Assembly (NCBI GenBank): GCA_023413895.1
Contig: JAEZOU010000004.1
Coordinates: forward strand, 1-58,616
Length of the DNA stretch: 58,616 bases
From: Bacteroidota bacterium
GTDB taxonomy: Bacteria > Bacteroidota > Bacteroidia > Bacteroidales > WCHB1-69
Reading direction: 5' to 3'
Shown here: in pieces, positions 51,005-58,616 of the stretch
Position numbering within the stretch: position 1 is the first letter of the stretch
Layout: each line of letters opens with the position of its first letter
Program-made: the position numbers and the translations under genes
Notes under the pieces: generated by a model
What the model was told of the DNA's origin: nothing
What the model saw: the letters and a program-made list of their open reading frames with translations, nothing else
Database searches by the model: none

Positions 51005-53326
51005 ATGAATACTCCTGATGAAATTTTAGCACAACTTAATGAGCCTCAACGAGATGCAGTTAAAACTATTCAAGGTCCACTTATGGTTATAGCGGGCGCA
51101 GGCTCCGGAAAAACTCGTGTACTTACTTACAGAATTGCCTATATGCTGCAACGAGGAATCAACCCGTTCAGTATTCTTGCTCTAACTTTTACAAACAAAG
51201 CAGCGAACGAGATGAAAAACCGTATCCGCGAAATTGTGGGGGAACCCTCCGCAAAATCAGTGACAATGGGAACTTTTCACTCCGTATTCTACAAAATCCT
51301 TCGCGTGGAAGCTGAAAAGTTAGGCTTCGGAAAAAATTTAGTTATCTATGATACCGACGATGCTAAAAATGTTCTGAAAACGATTGTTAAAGAACTTAAC
51401 CTCGACCCTAAAGTTTATACCGCTAATCACGTACTTAATAGAATTTCTTCTGCAAAATCTGCCTTGATTTCTGCTGTAGAATATGAAAATAATCCTGAAA
51501 TTCAAAGTGCTGATTCTCAATCAGGAAAACCTTATATTGCAGAAATTTTTAAGCGCTATAATGCGCGTCTGCGTAACGCTAATGCAATGGATTTCGACGA
51601 CCTGCTCTATTATATGAATGTATTGCTCCGCGATTTCCCAGAAATGTTGCATAAATACCAAAATCGTTATCAGTATATTCTCGTAGATGAGTATCAGGAT
51701 ACAAATTTCGCCCAATATCTGATCGTGAAAAAGCTCTCCTCTAGTCACCAAAATATTTGTATCGTTGGCGACGATGCGCAAAGTATCTACTCTTTTCGTG
51801 GCGCAAATATCCAAAATATCCTCAATTTTAAACGAGATTATCCTTCTGTTAAGGTGGTGAAGTTGGAACAAAATTACCGCTCTACCCAAAATATTGTCAA
51901 TGCCGCTAATGCTGTGATTAAAAATAATAAAGATCAGATTTTTAAAGAGGTTTGGACGGATAATCAATTGGGCGCAAAAATAGAACTGCTTAAAGCTAAT
52001 TCCGATGCCGATGAAGCTCACCTAATAGCAAATGCTATCTTTGAAAATAAACAAAATTTTCATATCGATAATAAGTGCTTCGCAATTCTATATCGTACAA
52101 ATGCTCAATCTCGATCTATCGAAGAAGCTCTGATTAGAAGAAATATCCCCTATGCAATTTTTGGCGGACTCTCTTTCTATAAACGGAAGGAAATCAAGGA
52201 TGTAATGGCATATTTTCGCCTCACTATCAATCACTACGATGAGGAGTCTCTCCGTCGTGTCATCAATTACCCAATGAGAGGAATCGGTGCTACAACCCTC
52301 GATAAAGTTTTAGTTTGCGCTAAAAATTTTAATACAAATATCTGGAATGTCGTCCAAAATCCCGAACTCTATAATTTGGAGGTGAATGCTCCTACTAAAA
52401 CAAAATTAAAGGAGTTCGCAACTTTGATATCTAGCTTTTCTTCCTTGCTGACAAAACAAGATGCTTACCAATTAGGAAAATATATCGTCTCAACAACAGG
52501 TATCCTAAAAGATCTTGGAAATGATCCCTCTGATGCTGACCGCGTTCAAAATGTGGAGGAACTTCTCGATGCAATGAAAGAGTTTACTGATAAGGATCCT
52601 GAAACATCTTTTAATGATGAAACAGGAGAGATTATAGATAGCTATTTCCCTTCCCTCGACCATTTCTTGGAAACAGTTTCTCTCTTAACAGATGATGAAT
52701 CAGATGATAAAGAGAATCAAGATAAGGTGAAATTAATGACAATTCACGCAGCTAAAGGCCTTGAATTTGATTACGTCTTCGTAACTGGAATGGAGGAAAA
52801 TCTCTTTCCCTCTGCATTGTCCGTAAATTCTCGAGCAGAGCTTGAGGAGGAAAGAAGATTATTCTACGTCGCAATGACACGCGCGCGACAAGTCCTGTAT
52901 CTTTCTTTTGCACAAACACGTTATCGCTACGGAGCTCAACAATTCTGCGAACCAAGCCGTTTCCTTGATGAAATCCCTCCACATTTTCTTAATATTCCGC
53001 AGAAAGCTTCTTCAAAACCAGGTGTTTTCGGAAATCTTGTGAATGGTAGAAATGAAAATTCAAAACCATCTCCATCTTCTAATGTGATTAAACGTCGGAT
53101 TTCTAATGCTAAAGTTTTAGAAGATAGAAAAATACAAACAGTAGGAACTCCAGCAAGCCCTGAGCAAATTATTCCTAGTATTCGCATTTATCACGATAAA
53201 TTTGGCTTCGGAAAGGTTCTATCTACTGATGGCGTGGGTGTAGATAAAAAAGCTACCGTCGCCTTCGAAACTGTAGGTACAAAAACTTTACTTCTGAAAT
53301 TTGCTAAGTTAATAATCCCAAATTAG
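51005..53326 (+). CDS. UvrD/PcrA-type ATP-dependent DNA helicase
   Basis: The 773-residue superfamily 1A helicase has all core motifs in order: LNEPQRDAV (Q motif), AGAGSGKTRVLTYR (Walker A), FTNKAANEM, GTFHSV, VDEYQDTNFAQY (II), GDDAQSIYSFRGA (III), QNYRSTQNIV (IV), LMTIHAAKGLEFDYVFVTGM (V) and FYVAMTRARQVLYLSFA (VI). A C-terminal extension ends in a Tudor-like YHDKFGFGKVLSTDG segment, as in PcrA. It acts in excision and recombination repair. The next gene starts 1 base after its stop. Confidence 0.93.
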   Translation: MNTPDEILAQLNEPQRDAVKTIQGPLMVIAGAGSGKTRVLTYRIAYMLQRGINPFSILALTFTNKAANEMKNRIREIVGEPSAKSVTMGTFHSVFYKILRVEAEKLGFGKNLVIYDTDDAKNVLKTIVKELNLDPKVYTANHVLNRISSAKSALISAVEYENNPEIQSADSQSGKPYIAEIFKRYNARLRNANAMDFDDLLYYMNVLLRDFPEMLHKYQNRYQYILVDEYQDTNFAQYLIVKKLSSSHQNICIVGDDAQSIYSFRGANIQNILNFKRDYPSVKVVKLEQNYRSTQNIVNAANAVIKNNKDQIFKEVWTDNQLGAKIELLKANSDADEAHLIANAIFENKQNFHIDNKCFAILYRTNAQSRSIEEALIRRNIPYAIFGGLSFYKRKEIKDVMAYFRLTINHYDEESLRRVINYPMRGIGATTLDKVLVCAKNFNTNIWNVVQNPELYNLEVNAPTKTKLKEFATLISSFSSLLTKQDAYQLGKYIVSTTGILKDLGNDPSDADRVQNVEELLDAMKEFTDKDPETSFNDETGEIIDSYFPSLDHFLETVSLLTDDESDDKENQDKVKLMTIHAAKGLEFDYVFVTGMEENLFPSALSVNSRAELEEERRLFYVAMTRARQVLYLSFAQTRYRYGAQQFCEPSRFLDEIPPHFLNIPQKASSKPGVFGNLVNGRNENSKPSPSSNVIKRRISNAKVLEDRKIQTVGTPASPEQIIPSIRIYHDKFGFGKVLSTDGVGVDKKATVAFETVGTKTLLLKFAKLIIPN

Positions 53327-53327
53327 T

Positions 53328-54191
53328 ATGCTGAAATTTAGAACTGAGATTAAAATTCCAAAGTATCCTTTCCAAATTTTTCCCGATAGCAAGATGCTTT
53401 TCTTGGGATCCTGCTTTGCTGATAATATCGGAAACTTTTTTGTTGAACGTGATCTAAATGCCTGTGTTAATCCATTCGGTTCCCTTTACAATCCTGCCTC
53501 CGTAGCTCTAGCCCTTAATCTTCTAATAAATCCTGATGACTATTCTGATAAATATATTTATAACTTTAATAATCATTGGATTAGCTTTGCACATTCAACT
53601 AAGTTTTCGCACAATGATAAATCAATATTTTTGAATAATATCCAAAAACAACTCCAACTTTCTTCCTCTTTCCTTTTGCAAACGGATTTTATTTTTATTA
53701 CTCTCGGAACAGCTTTTGTGTATAATTTTATTCCGCGAAATCTGGTTGTTACTAATTGCCACAAAATTCCAAATACTCAGTTTTCTAAAACAATGTTGCA
53801 AGTTAATGATGTAATCGATTCACTTTCTCCAATCCTTCATTCCCTAAAATCAACTCTCCCAAATCTTAAGATCGTTTTCACAATTAGTCCAATCCGTCAC
53901 CTTGGTGATGGATTTCATCAAAATCAATTAAGTAAGTCTGTTCTTCATCTTTCTGTAAATCAACTTGTTGATAATGAGTCGGTTTTCTATTTCCCTGCCT
54001 ATGAAATTGTTATGGATGATTTGAGAGACTATCGTTTCTATACTGATGATCTTTGTCACATTGCTCCTAATGCAGTTTCCTATATTCAACAACTATTGTG
54101 TGATTCTATGTGTGCTCCTGAAACTACTTTGTTTCTTCAACAATCTGAAAAAATTTTGAAACAGAAAAATCATCGTCCCTTGAGTCTATAG
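53328..54191 (+). CDS. GSCFA-domain protein
   Basis: The 287-residue protein carries the family name motif MLFLGSCFADNIGNFF at residues 24-39 and the following NPFGSLYNPASVALAL. A later ITLGTAFVYN, TISPIRHLGDG and DDLCHIAPNAV complete a pattern like GDSL/SGNH hydrolases (Ser in GSC, conserved D-H near the end), so an esterase role is plausible but unproven. It sits 1 base after the helicase and 2 before the serine hydrolase. No signal peptide is seen. Confidence 0.85.
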   Translation: MLKFRTEIKIPKYPFQIFPDSKMLFLGSCFADNIGNFFVERDLNACVNPFGSLYNPASVALALNLLINPDDYSDKYIYNFNNHWISFAHSTKFSHNDKSIFLNNIQKQLQLSSSFLLQTDFIFITLGTAFVYNFIPRNLVVTNCHKIPNTQFSKTMLQVNDVIDSLSPILHSLKSTLPNLKIVFTISPIRHLGDGFHQNQLSKSVLHLSVNQLVDNESVFYFPAYEIVMDDLRDYRFYTDDLCHIAPNAVSYIQQLLCDSMCAPETTLFLQQSEKILKQKNHRPLSL

Positions 54192-54193
54192 TT

Positions 54194-55372
54194 ATGAATT
54201 TTTTACAGATATTTTTACAAATCTCTCTCTTTTTTTCTGCTTCACCATCCAATGTACCAGAAAAATCCCTCTCTCAAATCTCTTCTGGAGAGCTCATTAT
54301 GTTAATGAATGATGCTAATCACAATATTAAGGAGAAGGAGGTAATCTCTCTACTTGATGAAACTTGTGAAAAACTTAATGGTCAAGTGCTTGTCGCTCAA
54401 GGTCACCGTATTATTTATCAAAATAGCGTTGGGTTCAAAAAACTATATAAAAATATCCCAAACCTTAAGCAGCGAAATGTGGCGAAGTTCTCTCAAAATA
54501 ATCAATTGTCAGATTCTACAATGCTTGAGTTAGCTTCCGTTTCTAAACAGTTTACTGCCGCTGCAGTGCTTATGTTGGCTTCACAAGGTAGATTGGATAC
54601 AAATGATTTTGTTACCAAATTTTTTCCATCGTTCCCTTATTCAAAAATAACTGTAAAACAATTACTTACACATACTTCGGGCTTGCCCGATTATATTGAT
54701 TTTAAGGAGCAAACATTTCCTGTTCAAACAAATTTTTCTAATGAAGAGCTACTAAATTATTTCTCTAATAAGTGTCCAAAAATTGTTGCAAATCCCCTAA
54801 CCCGTTTTGAGTATTGTAATTCTAATTATGCAATCTTAGCGGCTATCGTCGAAATGGTTTCTGGTATCTCTTTCTCGGATTATCTAAGGAAAAATTTTTT
54901 CCAACCACTCAATATGCAATCTACTTGTACTTACCTTGATTTAGATAATCATAAATATTCAAATTATGCGTATGGCCATCTAATTTCTCAGTCAGAGGTT
55001 CCCTTTCACTTTATGAATAGAGCATTAGGTGATAAAGGTGTATATTCTACGGCTTTAGACCTTTATCGTTGGGCGTTGGCTTACTTTATTGATTATAAAG
55101 TCCTACCTAAAGTGTGGGTAGATTTGGCAACTTCCCCACGAAATAGATGTTACTCAGGTATGCCGTCGCAACTATATGGTTATGGCTATCGCTTAGAAAA
55201 CTCTCCTGACTTTGGCTACCAAATTTATCACGGAGGTTTGTGGAGAGGATTTACTCATATATTTCTGTACCGCCCTGAAGATCAGATGATTATTATCTTC
55301 CTTAGTAATTATAGAAATCGCGCCCACTCCGGAAAGTGCGACGCGATTTTCTCTATTCTTGATGGAGTTTAA
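54194..55372 (+). CDS. Serine hydrolase, beta-lactamase/PBP4* type
   Basis: The 392-residue protein has a short hydrophobic N-terminus (MNFLQIFLQISLFFSASPSN) that may be a signal peptide and a class C beta-lactamase-like domain. The nucleophile motif is S115-V-S-K118 (LASVSKQFTAAAVLML), the second motif is Y-C-N in FEYCNSNYAIL, and the third is HGG in YHGGLWRGF. HTSGLPDY is also typical. Such proteins are peptidases or esterases rather than true beta-lactamases. It follows the GSCFA gene by 2 bases and converges with ackA, whose stop is 3 bases away. Confidence 0.87.
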   Translation: MNFLQIFLQISLFFSASPSNVPEKSLSQISSGELIMLMNDANHNIKEKEVISLLDETCEKLNGQVLVAQGHRIIYQNSVGFKKLYKNIPNLKQRNVAKFSQNNQLSDSTMLELASVSKQFTAAAVLMLASQGRLDTNDFVTKFFPSFPYSKITVKQLLTHTSGLPDYIDFKEQTFPVQTNFSNEELLNYFSNKCPKIVANPLTRFEYCNSNYAILAAIVEMVSGISFSDYLRKNFFQPLNMQSTCTYLDLDNHKYSNYAYGHLISQSEVPFHFMNRALGDKGVYSTALDLYRWALAYFIDYKVLPKVWVDLATSPRNRCYSGMPSQLYGYGYRLENSPDFGYQIYHGGLWRGFTHIFLYRPEDQMIIIFLSNYRNRAHSGKCDAIFSILDGV

Positions 55373-55375
55373 TCC

Positions 55376-56575
55376 CTATTTTACAAGATTATAGGTTTCT
55401 GTTGCCATTACTAATTCTTCGTTAGTTGGAACTACCATAACTGCTGTTCTACTATCTTTTGTTGTGATAAGTTTATCTATACCAACAGCTTCTTTATTTG
55501 CATCAACATCAAGTTCAACTCCGAAGAATTTGAGGTCTTTCAATATTGCTTCTCTTACTACAAATGCGTTTTCTCCAATGCCACCAGTCATTACAATCAA
55601 ATCAACTCCGTCCATTGCTGCAGTGTAAGCCCCAATATATTTCTTTACTCTATATACAAAACTATTGAACGCTCTTGATTTTACCTCGTCACCAGCTAAT
55701 TTGCCAGCAATGATATCTCGCATATCCGTTGTTCCTTCTGTAATACCGAAAAGCCCTGATTTCTTGTTGATTAGCGTATTCATCCCCTTGAAATCTAAAC
55801 CCTCTTTTTCTCCAATATATAGCAATGCTCCAAGGTCTAAGTCCCCTGTACGTGTTCCCATAATCAAACCCTCTACAGGTGTAAATCCCATTGATGTGTC
55901 TACAGATTTCCCTTTATTGATAGCACAAATTGATGCACCATTGCCTAAGTGACATACAATAATCTTAAGATCTTCAAATTTTTTGCCTAGAAGTTCTGCT
56001 CCTTTGGGACCAACGTATTTATGACTTGTTCCGTGAAATCCATATCTACGAATTTTGTCTTCTCTATAATATTTGTATGGAAGAGCATATAAGTATGCTT
56101 CTTGTGGCATAGTCTGGTGGAATGATGTGTCAAAAATACCAACTTGCTTGATGTTGGGTAATATTTTCATCATTACATTAATGCCTAATAAACTTGCTGG
56201 ATTGTGTAAGGGTGCCAAACTGCAAAGTTTTTCAATCTCCTTAATCTCCCTTTCTCCCAATATTGTACTTTCTTTGAAGTATTCCCCACCATGTGCTACT
56301 CTATGTCCTACAGCATTAATTTCATTTAAATCCTTAATTACACCTAGTTTTTCATCAATTAATGTATTGAGAACCAATGAAATACCAACTTCGTGGTCTT
56401 TTACAGGAGTTTGTACGTAATATTTATCTTTACCTGTAGCTTTGTGCGTAAATTCTCCGACCTCTGCTCCAATACGTTCAATAAGGCCTTTTGCCATTAA
56501 AGCAGCATTGTTTGCCATATCTATAAGTTGATACTTGATAGATGAACTACCACAATTCAATACTAATACTTTCAT
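55376..56575 (-). CDS. ackA: Acetate kinase
   Basis: The 399-residue ASKHA-fold enzyme makes ATP from acetyl phosphate in fermentation. Motifs: MKVLVLNCGSSSIKYQLI at the start, GHRVAHGGEYF, GIFDTSFHQTMP, YGFHGTSHKYV, CHLGNGASICAINKGKSVDT and MTGGIGENAFVVREAI. The start is the ATG at 56575; the TTG-type extension to 56629 runs into the -7 box at 56619-56626. The usual partner pta is not adjacent in this window. Confidence 0.95.
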   Translation of the reverse strand: MKVLVLNCGSSSIKYQLIDMANNAALMAKGLIERIGAEVGEFTHKATGKDKYYVQTPVKDHEVGISLVLNTLIDEKLGVIKDLNEINAVGHRVAHGGEYFKESTILGEREIKEIEKLCSLAPLHNPASLLGINVMMKILPNIKQVGIFDTSFHQTMPQEAYLYALPYKYYREDKIRRYGFHGTSHKYVGPKGAELLGKKFEDLKIIVCHLGNGASICAINKGKSVDTSMGFTPVEGLIMGTRTGDLDLGALLYIGEKEGLDFKGMNTLINKKSGLFGITEGTTDMRDIIAGKLAGDEVKSRAFNSFVYRVKKYIGAYTAAMDGVDLIVMTGGIGENAFVVREAILKDLKFFGVELDVDANKEAVGIDKLITTKDSRTAVMVVPTNEELVMATETYNLVK

Positions 56576-56618
56576 AATCAGTCCTTTTATATTATTTTTA
56601 CTATGTTTATATTTTTCG

Positions 56619-56626
56619 CAAATATA
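56619..56626 (-). promoter_or_regulatory. -7 box for ackA
   Basis: Minus-strand TATATTTG matches TAnnTTTG, 43 bases before the ATG at 56575. Confidence 0.5.
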
Positions 56627-57857
56627 CAAATATTATTCATATTCTCATCTCTTTCTGGCGGATTTTATTTCACTACTTAAACTATCTTCGCATTTCCTTA
56701 TTTTTACTCCTTCTTTAATACTTAAGTGAATTTGTATGTAATACATTGATAATCAGCTGTTGTTTTGTTTATATTAGATTTACGACACGTTCGTTTTATT
56801 TATGTGTAAAACTTCAAATTTTAATTTTACGTCTGTCAAATCAAATATTTTTATCTCTATGCTTAAGATATTGACTATCAGTATTTTATATTTTTTTAGT
56901 ACAGAGATTGAGTTTGTTATATTAATTCTATCGTTGTTGTTCTAATTTTTACTTCTTATTTTGTATCATCTCAGTCAAATCTACTTTTTTATGATTTATA
57001 CGAATTTAATATGAAAATATACTAATCTAAAAATCATTATTGTAATAAAATTAGATAAATCATCATAGAAATACAATAATATAATAGAAAATCTTAATAT
57101 TTATGGCTATAAACAATTATAAATACAATAAATAATATGAAATAATAGTATATAATAAAGATTAAATTATGGTATCATGATCTCCATAATACAATATCTT
57201 CTTTTTTTACTTTATGATAATAGTTATGTTTAAATATAAAAATATCTATAACTAAATTAAAATTGATTCTGTATTTTTATATTTTGTTTCCAATACTCCT
57301 TTTTTGATAACAATAAAGATTAAAAAATACCAAAAAACATTTTAATAAAAACAAATATTATACGTTTAATTCTATTTTTTTTGTGGCAAATTTATCATTT
57401 TGCAAATTATTTTCACACTAAAAAATCTTATTGGTTCCTCTAGGTTCTATCGCCTTCCACTTTTTATTTATTTTCATGCTTATTTATATATATACATAAT
57501 TTCCTTATTCCTTCCAAAATCTGATTCCATCTCCGTCGCTTTTTATTTTTCTTGCCGAATTTTCTCTTCTTAAATTAACTAAATATAGCATGTTTGATAA
57601 TTTACTTTCCTGATTATCAGCATTATAGAGCTTTTTTTTAATATTTATCACAAAAAGTCATTTTTTTGTCTGTTTTATGTTTCTTTTTTCGTATTTTTGC
57701 AAGTCGATTTGTATAGTATGCTAAATAACGTATATTTTTGTGAATTAAAACAAGTTAAAAGACAAAATTATTGTATAACTATTTGAAATAACGAAAGATA
57801 AAAAAGAAAAAAGACAGAAAATAAAACAAAACAATATTAATAATTAAAACCACTACA
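56627..57857. other. Very AT-rich 1.2-kb gene-free region
   Basis: No convincing gene, RNA or terminator is seen on either strand. The sequence is markedly poorer in G and C than the rest, with many short A/T runs. On the right are two -7-like boxes for the following gene. A 48-codon minus-strand frame (57505-57651) is the longest coding-like item and is not convincing. Confidence 0.6.
57692..57740 (+). promoter_or_regulatory. Tandem -7 boxes upstream of the Ig-like protein gene
   Basis: TATTTTTG occurs at 57692-57699 and again at 57733-57740, both matching TAnnTTTG. The leader to the ATG at 57858 would be about 115-155 bases, longer than for most genes here. Confidence 0.45.
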
Positions 57858-58616
57858 ATGAAAAAATTTATCATTTTTTTCTTGACCGCGTTTCTAATTC
57901 TGGGCTTTAGCCTTGTGAACGCGGAAAAATCGGCTCCAAAGGTGCCTGCGGTTGATGCTTTTTCTCTGCAAATTGCACCCAATAGCCACACTTATTCTAT
58001 CGTATCAGATACGACCTTGAAATTTACCGTATCTGTTGCTTCTGGAAATGTGTCAAATGCTGCAACCATTCAGTGGTATGTAAATGGCAGTGTTTACGGA
58101 AGTAGTAACTCTTTTAGCTCCCCGAGCTCATTTAAACCTAATTTCCAAGTAGCTGGAAATTACGAAGTTTATGCAGAAGTTATCGATGGTAGCGACGTGC
58201 AACAAACTTCAGTAATTGAAGTTACAGTTTTGGAAAATTATACGGTTTCTGTCCTCGGTGCTAATACAGCTTGTTTGGGCGATAATGTTACTCTTACTGC
58301 TGAGTTGGGTAATGTTGAACCTAACAATCTTACCGCTTTCTCTTTCCAATGGAAAAAAGATGGTAATTATATCCCTGGAGCAAATCAGGCTACTTATGCT
58401 TTTGTAGCTACAGAAGATAATTCAGGAGATTACGTTGTAGAAGTTTCTCGTCCTGGATGCGCTCTTGCAACTTCTCATCCTCATCGTTTGGATGTGCTTC
58501 CAAAAGCCGTTGTGGATGTTGAACCTATTTGGTATTTATGTAATGGTTCTGTAACTGTTACTGCAGCTGCTTTCCCAGAATCTAATGGTACTCCTTATCA
58601 ATGGATGTGGGTAGGT
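57858..58616 (+). CDS. Exported Ig-like surface protein, 3' end outside window
   Basis: From the ATG at 57858 the frame stays open for 253 codons to the window edge. The protein begins with a signal peptide (MKKFIIFFLTAFLILGFSLV NA) and continues with Ig/PKD-like beta modules: TLKFTVSVASGNVSNAATIQ WYVNG at about 58-82 and FSFQWKKDGNYIPGANQATY with DNSGDYVVEVS at about 160-195, each with the Trp and Tyr of the fold, and single Cys residues that could pair. This resembles the front of a large adhesin of the type IX secreted class, like the giant protein at 15406, but the C-terminal signal is not visible here. Confidence 0.8.
   Translation, partial: MKKFIIFFLTAFLILGFSLVNAEKSAPKVPAVDAFSLQIAPNSHTYSIVSDTTLKFTVSVASGNVSNAATIQWYVNGSVYGSSNSFSSPSSFKPNFQVAGNYEVYAEVIDGSDVQQTSVIEVTVLENYTVSVLGANTACLGDNVTLTAELGNVEPNNLTAFSFQWKKDGNYIPGANQATYAFVATEDNSGDYVVEVSRPGCALATSHPHRLDVLPKAVVDVEPIWYLCNGSVTVTAAAFPESNGTPYQWMWVG

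Noticed and set aside
57505..57651. 48-codon minus-strand frame with a coding-like end (LRRENSARKIKSDGDG...)
   Set aside because: It is isolated in AT-rich DNA, starts only at a GTG, has no family match and lacks a promoter. It could be a gene remnant, but support is too thin.
1..58616. tRNA, rRNA, CRISPR arrays, integrases or insertion sequences
   Set aside because: Intergenic regions were read on both strands; no cloverleaf-like sequence with a TTCGA-type loop, no spaced identical repeats and no transposase motif were found.

Overview
The window is an AT-rich (roughly 35-38% GC by eye) chromosomal segment of a Bacteroidota bacterium, most likely Bacteroidales. The evidence is the Bacteroidota-type -7 promoter box TAnnTTTG in front of many genes (several followed by the start codon after only 13-24 bases), a Por/type IX secretion C-terminal domain, GH92 and DUF4838 exported glycosidase-type proteins with F5/8-type (CBM32-like) tails, the bifunctional NfnAB-like fusion, and a Bacteroidota-style mraZ-rsmH-ftsL-ftsI-murE-mraY cluster. 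I see no rRNA, tRNA, CRISPR array, integrase or insertion sequence.

Layout. 1-1723: small exported or lipoprotein genes on the minus strand, one apparently frameshifted, and a remnant of a LytS-type sensor kinase. 1785-6362: DUF4838 exported protein and the NfnAB/SudBA-like fusion. 6404-6592: copy A of a dispersed intergenic repeat. 6832-15002: cobalamin-dependent methionine synthase core, a PaaI-type thioesterase, dnaX (split by a +1 frame change), pyrC, xseA and a PHP histidinol-phosphatase-like gene. 15406-25239: a 3277-residue exported protein built from alternating fibronectin III and jelly-roll-like modules. 25292-27989: an Fe-S protein and its probable Crp/Fnr regulator, and a divergent membrane metallophosphoesterase. 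28016-37717 (minus): the cell-wall/division cluster, with murD reduced to its C-terminal domain and murG, murC, ftsQ, ftsA and ftsZ absent from their usual downstream place. 38183-38371: repeat copy B. 38379-44058: a sugar nucleotidyltransferase, GH92, murC (relocated) and a small membrane protein. 44084-48436 (minus): sodium/sugar symporter, galactokinase, a stand-alone MetH reactivation domain and metF. 48651-50881: an ABC transporter operon with a YtrA-type GntR regulator, a palindromic operator and a terminator. 51005-55372: UvrD/PcrA helicase, GSCFA protein and serine hydrolase, almost without gaps. 55376-56575: acetate kinase. 56627-57857: a very AT-rich gene-free stretch. 57858 to the end: the start of an exported Ig-like protein.

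Genes that appear to work together: (i) methionine/one-carbon metabolism, with MetH core, separate reactivation domain and MetF held at two sites; (ii) peptidoglycan synthesis and division (MurE of the DAP type, MraY, FtsI, FtsW, MurC, possibly the nucleotidyltransferase); (iii) glycan and sugar use (DUF4838, GH92, symporter plus GalK); (iv) two self-contained regulatory units whose operators can be read in the DNA (YtrA-type and Crp/Fnr-type).

The strongest leads are the dnaX frame change with a GC-rich hairpin, the degenerate MurD C-terminal protein inside an otherwise normal dcw cluster, the three-gene methionine synthase, the two well-placed palindromic operators, the repeat pair that sits directly downstream of genes, and the giant type IX secreted protein. 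I did not find a convincingly new defence or mobile system. Three of the anomalies (positions near 340, 1572 and 10940) are single-base frame changes, two of them at A/T runs, so consensus errors must be excluded first.
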